From positions 1 through 35,812 of the forward strand of contig CALZHR010000029.1 of NCBI GenBank assembly GCA_945787335.1: a DNA stretch of 35,812 bases, in the 5' to 3' direction. The DNA is from an uncultured Desulfuromonadales bacterium. Its GTDB lineage: Bacteria > Desulfobacterota > Desulfuromonadia > Desulfuromonadales > Geopsychrobacteraceae. The notes under the pieces were generated by a model, which saw only the letters and a list, made by a program, of their open reading frames with translations, did not search any database and was not told the DNA's origin. Below, piece by piece: positions 1-6,514 of the stretch. The position numbers and the translations under genes are program-made. Position 1 is the first letter of the stretch. Each line of letters opens with the position of its first letter.

Positions 1-520
1 CGCTGGCCCGCTCGATCTGCGCCTTGACCGGTTCGCTGAGACCGATCCCCAAACCGGTCTCAGCCGGCTGGCAACCGATCACCACCGTCTTCTGCGGCTT
101 GCAGTCGACCAGTTCCCCCAACTTGAGGGTTTCCAGCAGGCCGACCTGGTGCAGCGAGTTCATCGGCAGGGCGCCGTTTTCAACGTCCTGCGGGCTGAAG
201 CGGTAGAGGGTGCCGGGCGCCTGGCCGCCACGCACCGCGTCGATGACGATCAGCTTTTCGCGTCTGTTGAAGACTTCCATCAGGTCGATGGCGCTGGTTC
301 CGGCGTCGAACAGCTCAACCTCGTCAGGCAGATCCAATTCCGCCAAACGGTTCAGAACCGCATCGGCGAAGCCGTCATCCATGCGCAGGATGTTGCCGAC
401 CGCCATCACCAGCAGCGGGGCACGTTCTTCGGCTGTAGGGGCAGGCCCCAGTGCCTGCCCGAGTTCCCGGTTGTCAAACGCGGCCGCACACGGGGGTACG
501 CCCCTACTGGTGGCCTCCAT
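1..520 (-). CDS. [NiFe]-hydrogenase maturation endopeptidase (HyaD/HybD/HoxM family), 3' end outside window
   Basis: This protease removes the C-terminal tail of the hydrogenase large subunit after nickel insertion. About 173 residues are visible. The family signature GNILRMDDG is near residues 42-50. A VIDAV segment and an SLHQVGL segment follow and supply the probable nickel-sensing Asp and His ligands. The start ATG at 520 shares its A with the stop codon of the large subunit (TAATG), and GGAG lies upstream, so translation is probably coupled. Family members normally begin only a few residues before the GNxLxxDDG motif. Here about 35 extra residues precede it, and residues about 5-29 are encoded by a palindromic repeat (435-507). 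A GTG or ATG closer to the motif could be the real start (LLVM, residues 36-39). The family call is firm; the N-terminus is uncertain. Confidence 0.9.
   Translation of the reverse strand, partial: MEATSRGVPPCAAAFDNRELGQALGPAPTAEERAPLLVMAVGNILRMDDGFADAVLNRLAELDLPDEVELFDAGTSAIDLMEVFNRREKLIVIDAVRGGQAPGTLYRFSPQDVENGALPMNSLHQVGLLETLKLGELVDCKPQKTVVIGCQPAETGLGIGLSEPVKAQIERAS
435..507. repeat. Palindromic interspersed repeat, copy A (GTAGGGGC...GCCCCTAC)
   Basis: The ends are GTAGGGGC (435-442) and GCCCCTAC (500-507), an inverted pair. The left half folds into its own hairpin (GGGCAGGC with GCCTGCCC). It belongs with copies at 4961-5031 and 15178-15270, which share the ends but have different inner stems. 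This copy lies inside the reading frame at the 5' end of the endopeptidase gene. Confidence 0.8.
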
Positions 521-2079
521 TACTCTGCTCCGACCACGAAGCGGCCGAGATCTTCACCCTTGGGGGTGACGACGTGCACCGCGCAGGAGAGGCAGGGGTC
601 GTAGGAGCGGACGATCCGCACCAGCTCAAACGGGTTTTTCGCATCTTTGACCTTGGTGCCGATAATCGATTGCTCGATCGGGCCGGGCTGGCCCTTGGCG
701 TCCATCGGGCCGGCGTTCCAGGTGGTCGGAACCACCGCCTGGTAGTTCTTGGTCTTGCCGCCTTCGACGACGATCCAGTGGCCCAGGGCGCCGCGCGGCG
801 CTTCATGCAGGCCCATGCCGCGGCTGGTGACGTCGAGGTTGAAATCGGTGAAGGTCGGCTGGCCCGGCTGCAGCTGCAGCGCCCAGATTTTAAGCTTTTC
901 GGCGACCAGCTTGCACTCGATGGCGCGGGCGGCGTGGCGGCCGAGCACCGAGAAGAGAGCGTCGGGGGACGCGTTGAACCTGGCCAGCACGCCGTTGACC
1001 AGACCCTGAATCTCCTTGTCGCCGTGCACGTAGCTGGTCAGCATCCGCGCCAGCGGGCCGACCTCCATCACCTCGCCGGCGTAACGCGGCGACTTGATCC
1101 AGCTGTAGGCTCCGGTCTTGTCGCGCTCGGGGATGGTGGTGCCATCAAAAGGGTGCTGGGCGCCGTGATCGGCGAACCAGCTGCTCTGCACCTCCTCGGT
1201 GATCCTGGTCGGGTCGAGGCGCTGCAGTTTCAGGTCGGAGGTGACGATCCCCTGCGGCAGCCAGCGCTGGCGCTTGGTCAGGTCGGGATCGCTGTCCAGA
1301 TCGAAGCAGCCGAACGACATGAACTGCTTGCAGCCGGCGCCGACGCCGAAGTAGTCGCTGTAGCGGCTGGCGACCAGCAGCACGTCCGGCAGGTAATAGG
1401 TGTCGATGAAATCGGTCAACTGCTCGAGGCGCCAGATGAACGCGGCGATCTTGTCTATGGAGGGCGCGGCGGTCACGCCACCGGCGACGATCGACATGTT
1501 GTGCGGCATCTTGCCGCCGAAAACGGCGACCGCCTCGTGGGCCAGGCGGCGCATGTTGAGCGCTTTGACGTAATGAGAGACGGCGGCGATATTCTCTTCT
1601 TTGGAGAGGCGGTAATCGCCTTCGTAGCGGGGCACGAAAGGGCCGAGGTGGCCGCGGGCGATGAAATCCTTGACCTTGGTCAGCTCGGGATCGCCGCCGG
1701 TGTAGTCGGCGCAGGCGGCGACATCGACATAGTCGAGGGCAGCGAGTTGATAGAAGTGCAGGATGTGCGACTGGACGTAATTGGCGCCCTGGATCAGGTT
1801 GCGCAGAATCCGGCCGTTGTCGGTGATGTTGCCGTTGACACCGTAGGCCTCGTCGAGGGCGTAGGCGGCGGCCAGGCCGTGGGAGGTCGGGCAGACGCCG
1901 CAGATGCGTTGGACGATGCGGGCCGCGTCGCGCGGGTCCCGGCCGAGCAGGATGTTCTCCAGCCCCCGGTACATCATGCCGGAGCTTTTCGCTTCCTTGA
2001 CTACCCCGTTCTCGACCACGGCTTCGACCTTCATATGGCCTTCGACGCGCGAGATCGGATCGATAACGATTTTCGCCAT
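520..2079 (-). CDS. [NiFe]-hydrogenase large subunit, group 1 (Hyb-like)
   Basis: This is the catalytic subunit that carries the Ni-Fe(CN)2CO site. It is 519 residues, starting with MAKIVIDPISRVEGH. The N-terminal motif RICGVC gives Cys60 and Cys63. The C-terminal motif DPCLSCAVH gives Cys496, Cys499 and His502. Cleavage after that His would release a 17-residue tail, which the adjacent endopeptidase should remove. Overall it resembles HybC-type uptake hydrogenases. The ATG at 2079 was chosen over an in-frame upstream extension because AGGAGAG lies 5-6 bases before it. A sigma-54-like promoter at 2209-2225 would give a leader of about 120 bases. No small subunit, ferredoxin-like or membrane partner lies upstream within the window; the next gene upstream is a regulator. 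Partners could only lie beyond position 1 or elsewhere in the genome. Confidence 0.96.
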   Translation of the reverse strand: MAKIVIDPISRVEGHMKVEAVVENGVVKEAKSSGMMYRGLENILLGRDPRDAARIVQRICGVCPTSHGLAAAYALDEAYGVNGNITDNGRILRNLIQGANYVQSHILHFYQLAALDYVDVAACADYTGGDPELTKVKDFIARGHLGPFVPRYEGDYRLSKEENIAAVSHYVKALNMRRLAHEAVAVFGGKMPHNMSIVAGGVTAAPSIDKIAAFIWRLEQLTDFIDTYYLPDVLLVASRYSDYFGVGAGCKQFMSFGCFDLDSDPDLTKRQRWLPQGIVTSDLKLQRLDPTRITEEVQSSWFADHGAQHPFDGTTIPERDKTGAYSWIKSPRYAGEVMEVGPLARMLTSYVHGDKEIQGLVNGVLARFNASPDALFSVLGRHAARAIECKLVAEKLKIWALQLQPGQPTFTDFNLDVTSRGMGLHEAPRGALGHWIVVEGGKTKNYQAVVPTTWNAGPMDAKGQPGPIEQSIIGTKVKDAKNPFELVRIVRSYDPCLSCAVHVVTPKGEDLGRFVVGAE

Positions 2080-2208
2080 AAATCTCTCCTGTTTGCTCAA
2101 TAAAATTGTGGTGATGGATATACAACAGGCGCGTTGCGGCACCTGTAATGGTGATCAATTGCGACCGGTAGAAACAGAAAATGGCCGCTGAATCGGAGAG
2201 ATGAACTC

Positions 2209-2225
2209 GGCAAGGAGCATGCCCG
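2209..2225 (-). promoter_or_regulatory. Candidate sigma-54 (-24/-12) promoter for the hydrogenase large subunit
   Basis: On the minus strand the site reads GGGCATGCTCCTTGCC. GG and GC are separated by exactly 10 bases, and the downstream element is TTGC. This compares with the consensus TGGCAC-N5-TTGC, with mismatches at two weaker positions. The predicted start of transcription is near 2198. The neighbouring gene encodes a sigma-54 activator, which raises the likelihood. Confidence 0.6.
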
Positions 2226-2297
2226 AACCGGCTGTCCGGGCGCTAAGGGCTCATTAAGAGGAGGGAAAAATGATTAATGTGAGAAAAAGTGCGAAAT

Positions 2298-2315
2298 TGT
2301 ATACGGATGTATACA
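2298..2315. promoter_or_regulatory. Perfect palindrome TGTATAC-GGAT-GTATACA, candidate enhancer for the sigma-54 activator
   Basis: This is an 18-base inverted repeat with 7-base arms and a 4-base centre. It is centred about 108 bases upstream of the start predicted from the sigma-54-like site. That is a usual distance for a bacterial enhancer-binding protein. The octamer GTATACGG within it recurs at 3768-3775, between the regulator gene and hypA. Confidence 0.5.
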
Positions 2316-2336
2316 GACAGAATGACGCAGGATGTG

Positions 2337-3713
2337 TCAATCTGGCCGGTTGTTGGCGTTCTCTTTGCGGATGCCGTACTGATGCAACTTGCGGTCAAGG
2401 GTGCGACGGGCGACCTGCAGGATCTGCGAGGTGCGCAGCTTATGGTAACCGGTTTCCCGATAGACCTGTTCGATGTAGAGCTTCTCAACCTCTTCCAGGG
2501 AACTGCCCGACCTGGGAAGCTCCATCGGCGTGACCTGATCGCTGGAGACCTTGGCCGGCAGGTGGCTGGCCCCGATCTCTCCCTCATCGGCAAGGATCAC
2601 CGCCATCTCGATGATATTCTCCAGTTCCCGGACGTTGCCCGGCCAGCTGTAGCTGGTCAGCAGGCTCAAGGCTTCGCTGGTCAAAACGAGCTTTTCCCGG
2701 CCGGCGAATTTCTCGACGAACAGCCGGGCCAGGGGTTCGATGTCTTCCGGGCGCTCGCGCAATGTCGGGACGTTCAGGGTGACGACGTTGAGCCGGTAGT
2801 AGAGATCCTCGCGAAAGCGTCCAGCCCGGACCTCGTCCTCGAGGTTCTTGTTGGTGGCGGCGATAAAGCGCACGTTGGCGCGCCGCACCTTGGTCGAGCC
2901 GACCGGAATGAACTCCTTCTCCTGCAGCACCCGCAGCAGTTTGGCCTGCAGCCCCGGGCTGATGTCGCCGATTTCGTCCAGGAACAGGGTGCCGCGGTCG
3001 GCCTCCTCGATCAGGCCGCGCTGGCTGCCGACGGCGCCGGTGAAGGCCCCCTTGACGTGGCCGAACAGCTGGCTTTCGAGCAGGGTGTCGGTGAGCGCCG
3101 CGCAGTTGATGGTCAGGTAGCGTTGCTCGCGGCGGTTGCTGCTGTAGTGGATGGTCGAAGCGATCACCTCCTTGCCGGTGCCGCTTTCCCCCATGATCAG
3201 AATGCTGGCATCCGCTGGCGCGACCTTTTTGGCCAATTCGAAGACCTGGCCGAATGCCTTGCTGCGGAAGACCACCTGGGTCGGGTCGAAGCGGCGGCGA
3301 ATCTCCGCTTTCAGGGAGCGGTTCTCCGAGACCAGCCGGTTGTGCTCGATCAATTTATTGACCAGGCTGTTCAGTTCGTTCGGAGTGAAGGGTTTGAGCA
3401 GGTAGTCGTGAGCGCCCTGCTTCATCGCTTCGACGGCGCCGCGCACGGTGCCGAAGGCATTCATCATCACCAGGTGCTGCTGGGGACGCTGCATCTTGAC
3501 CCGGCGCAGCAGGTCGAGGCCGCCGATGTCGGAGAGGTGGATGTCGAGCAGAATCAGGTCGGGAGCGTCCTCCTGCTGATCTTCCAGGGCTTGCAGCAGG
3601 AGGCTGCCCTGGGTGAAGCTGATCACCTGATGACCTTGCAGATTCAGGGTTTTTTCGAGGAACTGGCGGGAGTTCTGATCTTCGTCACAGATGTAGATTT
3701 TGCCGGTCTGCAT
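2337..3713 (-). CDS. Sigma-54-dependent response regulator (NtrC family; HoxA/HupR-like by context)
   Basis: The protein is 458 residues. A receiver domain (about 1-120) has the phosphoacceptor Asp57 in DLILLDIHL and Lys107 in LLKPF. The AAA+ domain has Walker A GESGTGKE (175-182), the sigma-54 contact loop GAFTGA (222-227) and Walker B TLFLDE (242-247). A Fis-type helix-turn-helix closes the protein (YHKLRTSQILQVARRTLDRK). The ATG at 3713 was chosen because GAGGG lies 7 bases upstream; a longer form from 3749 is possible but has no such site. In the receiver, the usual Thr/Ser of the switch position is Asn85 (VMMNAFGT). The gene lies between the large subunit and the divergent hyp genes, so a hydrogenase regulator is the natural inference. 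No sensor kinase is adjacent. Confidence 0.93.
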   Translation of the reverse strand: MQTGKIYICDEDQNSRQFLEKTLNLQGHQVISFTQGSLLLQALEDQQEDAPDLILLDIHLSDIGGLDLLRRVKMQRPQQHLVMMNAFGTVRGAVEAMKQGAHDYLLKPFTPNELNSLVNKLIEHNRLVSENRSLKAEIRRRFDPTQVVFRSKAFGQVFELAKKVAPADASILIMGESGTGKEVIASTIHYSSNRREQRYLTINCAALTDTLLESQLFGHVKGAFTGAVGSQRGLIEEADRGTLFLDEIGDISPGLQAKLLRVLQEKEFIPVGSTKVRRANVRFIAATNKNLEDEVRAGRFREDLYYRLNVVTLNVPTLRERPEDIEPLARLFVEKFAGREKLVLTSEALSLLTSYSWPGNVRELENIIEMAVILADEGEIGASHLPAKVSSDQVTPMELPRSGSSLEEVEKLYIEQVYRETGYHKLRTSQILQVARRTLDRKLHQYGIRKENANNRPD

Positions 3714-3734
3714 CCCCTTACCCTCATGATTTGA

Positions 3735-3757
3735 GCGACAAGCGAGCACGTTGTCGC
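3735..3757. promoter_or_regulatory. Inverted repeat GCGACAA-N9-TTGTCGC in the regulator/hypA divergent gap
   Basis: Two perfect 7-base arms (3735-3741 and 3751-3757) lie just upstream of the regulator start. A second, 10-base palindrome CCGTATACGG sits at 3766-3775. Either could be an operator; as RNA the first could form a leader hairpin in the regulator transcript. No protein can be assigned. Confidence 0.4.
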
Positions 3758-3787
3758 AGTGGCTACCGTATACGGCTGGAGCTTTTC

Positions 3788-3817
3788 TTGATTTTTCGCA
3801 GACTTTGCCCCTATAGT
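3788..3817 (+). promoter_or_regulatory. Candidate sigma-70 promoter for the hyp operon
   Basis: TTGATT (3788-3793) and TATAGT (3812-3817) are separated by 18 bases. Transcription would start near 3824, leaving an 80-base leader before hypA. No GG-N10-GC sigma-54 site was found in this gap on the plus strand. Confidence 0.55.
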
Positions 3818-3903
3818 GTCATTTCTTAAGGGCTGTTTTGGCCAAATGTGCACAAAGCAGTCTTATAACAGACACTTTTTACCTTTTCTGTAAAGGGTTT
3901 TTT

Positions 3904-4245
3904 TTGCACGAACTCGGGATCACCCAGAGCATTGTCGAGATCGCTGAACGGACCGCCCGGGAGCAGCATGCGGCTAAGGTTCTCTCGGTGACGGTTGAAG
4001 TCGGCAGTCTGTCGGGAGTGGTCCCTGAAGCGCTCGACTTCTGTTTCGAGGCCTGCAGCAACGGCACTTTGCTGGAAGGCGCGCAGTTGCTGATCGAACG
4101 GATCGCGGCCTGCGCCCGTTGCCTCGACTGCGGCCGTGAGTTCCCCCTCGACCAGCTGCTCGCCTGCTGCCCGGTTTGTGACAGCGCCGCCTGCGAACTG
4201 CTCGCGGGAGAAGAATTGCGCATCAAGGAAATGGAGATCGACTGA
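3904..4245 (+). CDS. hypA: Hydrogenase nickel-insertion protein HypA
   Basis: HypA delivers nickel to the large subunit together with HypB. From the TTG at 3904 the protein is 113 residues, the usual family length, and begins MHELGITQSIVEIAERT. The His at position 2 is the known nickel ligand. A zinc site is formed by CARCLDCG and CCPVCDSAAC in the second half. The TTG start is supported by AAAGGG six bases upstream and by the conserved MHE start. The in-frame ATG at 3838 would add 22 residues not found in the family. The gene heads hypABCDE; hypB starts three bases after its stop. Confidence 0.95.
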   Translation: MHELGITQSIVEIAERTAREQHAAKVLSVTVEVGSLSGVVPEALDFCFEACSNGTLLEGAQLLIERIAACARCLDCGREFPLDQLLACCPVCDSAACELLAGEELRIKEMEID

Positions 4246-4247
4246 CC

Positions 4248-4964
4248 ATGTGTATCGACTGCGGCTGCGCTCCGGCGGAGCATCATCACCACGACGCGCC
4301 GAAAGGCAAGAAAATCACCATCGAAGAGGACCTGCTGGCTAAGAACAACCGGCTGGCGCAGCGAAACCGCGCCCTGTTTCAGCAGCATGCTCTGCTGGTG
4401 CTGAATCTGGTCAGCTCGCCGGGCAGCGGCAAGACCACGATCCTCGAGACCACCCTCACGGATCTGCAAAGCGAGCTCGCTTTCGCCGTTCTCGAAGGGG
4501 ATCAGCAGACCAGCAACGACGCCGACCGGATCGCCGCCACCGGCGTGCCGGCGCACCAGATCAACACCGGCGCCGGCTGTCATCTGGATGCCCACATGGT
4601 CGGCCACGGCGTCGAGCATTTCGACCTGGACGCGACCGACATCCTGATGATCGAGAACGTCGGTAACTTGGTCTGCCCCGCCTCCTTCGACCTGGGCGAG
4701 GACGCCAAGGTCGCGGTTCTGTCGGTGACCGAGGGGGAGGACAAGCCGCTCAAGTATCCGCAGATGTTCCGCGCCAGCAACCTGATGCTGATCAATAAAA
4801 TGGATCTGCTGCCCTTCTTACGCTTCGACCTGGAGAAGTGTCGCGAGTACGCCAAACGGGTCAACCCGCAGATCGAGATCATCGAGCTCTCCTGCTACAG
4901 CCGCGACGGGCTCGAGCGCTGGTACGACTGGTTGCGCAGCAGGTTGACGAAGAAAAAATTGTAG
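4248..4964 (+). CDS. hypB: Hydrogenase nickel-incorporation GTPase HypB
   Basis: HypB is a SIMIBI-class GTPase that drives nickel transfer from HypA. It is 238 residues. The N-terminus MCIDCGC matches the CxxCGC high-affinity nickel site and is followed by a short His cluster (HHHH). The P-loop is SSPGSGKTT near residue 62, and the guanine-specificity motif is NKMD. The final Leu codon and the TAG stop (4962-4964) run into the first bases of a palindromic repeat (GTAGGGGC from 4961), so the repeat supplies the stop codon and the original C-terminus may have differed slightly. The KKK-Leu ending is unremarkable in composition. Confidence 0.96.
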   Translation: MCIDCGCAPAEHHHHDAPKGKKITIEEDLLAKNNRLAQRNRALFQQHALLVLNLVSSPGSGKTTILETTLTDLQSELAFAVLEGDQQTSNDADRIAATGVPAHQINTGAGCHLDAHMVGHGVEHFDLDATDILMIENVGNLVCPASFDLGEDAKVAVLSVTEGEDKPLKYPQMFRASNLMLINKMDLLPFLRFDLEKCREYAKRVNPQIEIIELSCYSRDGLERWYDWLRSRLTKKKL

Positions 4965-5031
4965 GGGCGTCCCAATGGGACGCCCGTGATCCGGTTGCGA
5001 ATGATCGGGCGTCCCGGCGGGACGCCCCTAC
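4961..5031. repeat. Palindromic interspersed repeat, copy B (hypB-hypC gap)
   Basis: GTAGGGGC (4961-4968) and GCCCCTAC (5024-5031) bound two internal hairpins. One is GGGCGTCCC with GGGACGCCC on the left, and a similar pair forms the right half. The copy fills the gap almost completely: it contains the hypB stop and ends 12 bases before the hypC start. Confidence 0.85.
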
Positions 5032-5043
5032 ACGGAGAACAAT

Positions 5044-5274
5044 ATGTGTCTAGCAGTCCCGATGAAAGTGGTCGAAATCGAAGAGAGCACCGCCATCTGC
5101 GAGGTCGACGGGGTGCGCCGCGAAGGCAGTTTGATGATGCTCGATGATGTTGCGGTTGGCGACTATGTTCTGCTGCACGCCGGCTTCGCCATTGAGAAGA
5201 TCGACCCTGAGGAGGCGGAGAAGACCCTTGAAGTGCTGCGCGAAGCGCTCGCTGCCGGGTTGGCACCGGAATGA
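5044..5274 (+). CDS. hypC: Hydrogenase assembly chaperone HypC
   Basis: HypC (76 residues) is the small chaperone that, with HypD, assembles and delivers the Fe(CN)2CO unit to the large subunit. The start MCLAVPMKV is diagnostic, with the essential Cys at position 2. The rest (VDGVRREGSLMMLDD, VGDYVLLHAGFAIEKID) follows the OB-fold family pattern. GGAG lies 7 bases before the ATG, directly after repeat copy B. Its end overlaps hypD by four bases (ATGA), suggesting coupled translation. Confidence 0.97.
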   Translation: MCLAVPMKVVEIEESTAICEVDGVRREGSLMMLDDVAVGDYVLLHAGFAIEKIDPEEAEKTLEVLREALAAGLAPE

Positions 5275-6362
5275 AGTACGCGACCGAGTACCGCGATCCG
5301 GCGGTCGCCAGGGCGCTGGTGGCTGCAATTAAGAAGGACGTGGCCGATTATCCCGGTGCCATGACCCTGATGGAGGTCTGCGGCACCCACACCATGTCGA
5401 TCTACCAGCACGGCATCCGCTCCTTGTTGCCGCCGCAGATCCGGCTGATCTCAGGCCCGGGCTGTCCGGTCTGCGTCACGCCGATCGATTACGTCGACAA
5501 GGCGGTCGCCTATGCCCGGCAAGCGGATGTGATCATCGCCACCTTCGGCGACATGGTCCGGGTGCCCGGCTCGACCAGCAGCCTGCAGCGCGAACAGGCC
5601 GGCGGGGCGCAGGTGAAAATCGTCTATTCGCCGCTCGACGCGGTGGCGCTGGCGGAGAAGCATCCGGAAAAGAAAATCATCTTCCTCGGCGTCGGCTTCG
5701 AGACCACCACCCCGACCGTCGCCGGCTCCATCGTCGCCGCCAAGCAGAAAGGTTTAAGCAACTACTTTGTCCTCGGCGCCCACAAGACCATCCCGACGCC
5801 GATGGCGGTCTTGACCAGCGACCCGGAGCTCAAGGTCGACGGCTACCTCTGCCCGGCCCACGTCAGCGCGGTGATCGGTTCCGATGCCTACCGGCCGCTG
5901 GTCGCGCAGCACAATGTTCCCTGCGTGGTGACCGGCTTCGAGCCGCTCGACATGCTGCGCGGCATCCAGCTGCTGGCCCGGCAGGTGATCGCCGGCGAGG
6001 CGCGGGTCGAGACCGAGTACAGCCGGATCGTCAAGCCGGCGGGAAACAAAAAGGCCCAGGCGCTGCTCGCCGAGGTCTTCGAGCCCTGCGATACCCCCTG
6101 GCGCGGGATCGGCGTGATCCCCGCCAGCGGTCTGCGGATCCGTCAGGCGTACGCGGCTTTTGATGCCGAACGGCAGCTGCCGGTCGAAGTCGAAGAATCG
6201 AAGGAGCACCAGGGGTGCCTCTGTGGCGAGATCCTCAAGGGGAAGGTGCGGCCTACCGACTGCCCGCTGTTCCGCACCGGCTGCACTCCGGAGAACCCGG
6301 TGGGAGCGTGCATGGTGTCGAGCGAGGGCACCTGCGCGGCGGAATATAAATACGGCTGCTGA
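5271..6362 (+). CDS. hypD: Hydrogenase iron-sulfur maturation protein HypD
   Basis: HypD (363 residues) is the scaffold on which the Fe(CN)2CO group is built. Visible signatures are CGTHTMSIYQHGIRSLLP, the GPGCPVCVTP motif and GFETTTPT. A Cys-rich C-terminus (CLCGEILKGK, DCPLF, GTCAAEY) binds a [4Fe-4S] cluster. It overlaps hypC by four bases. Its TGA stop falls on the first bases of the 6360-6480 repeat, so insertion may have fixed the exact C-terminus (YGC-stop). Confidence 0.97.
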   Translation: MKYATEYRDPAVARALVAAIKKDVADYPGAMTLMEVCGTHTMSIYQHGIRSLLPPQIRLISGPGCPVCVTPIDYVDKAVAYARQADVIIATFGDMVRVPGSTSSLQREQAGGAQVKIVYSPLDAVALAEKHPEKKIIFLGVGFETTTPTVAGSIVAAKQKGLSNYFVLGAHKTIPTPMAVLTSDPELKVDGYLCPAHVSAVIGSDAYRPLVAQHNVPCVVTGFEPLDMLRGIQLLARQVIAGEARVETEYSRIVKPAGNKKAQALLAEVFEPCDTPWRGIGVIPASGLRIRQAYAAFDAERQLPVEVEESKEHQGCLCGEILKGKVRPTDCPLFRTGCTPENPVGACMVSSEGTCAAEYKYGC

Positions 6363-6480
6363 AAATACCCCATCTGCGGCGTTGCCCTTAACTTCGTCGC
6401 TGCGACCTGGCGCTGCTAGGCCTCGCTCCTCAGTTTGCGGGGCGCCTTGCACCTGGGGCATTTTGAGCAGCCTCTTGCGC
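6360..6480. repeat. Second palindromic repeat family (hypD-hypE gap)
   Basis: Imperfect terminal inverted arms: AAAATACCCCATCTGCGG from 6362 pairs with the stretch ending GCACCTGGGGCATTTT at 6464. A GC-rich interior and a short tail (GAGCAGCCTCTTGCGC) complete it. It shares no sequence with the GTAGGGG family. It resembles dispersed intergenic elements common in Geobacter-type genomes, but that resemblance is from memory and unchecked. Confidence 0.6.
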
Positions 6481-6514
6481 TGGTATGCGTTAGTCAATAA
6501 TCAGGAGTAATTTT

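Noticed and set aside
451..3734. Long open frames on the plus strand opposite the hydrogenase and regulator genes
   Set aside because: They are antisense to clearly recognised genes, have no family resemblance and are expected in GC-rich DNA.
3820..3860. Sigma-54 promoter for hypA (TTTTGGCCAAATGTGCAC)
   Set aside because: The spacing between GG and GC is 8 instead of 10 bases, and other registers do not fit.
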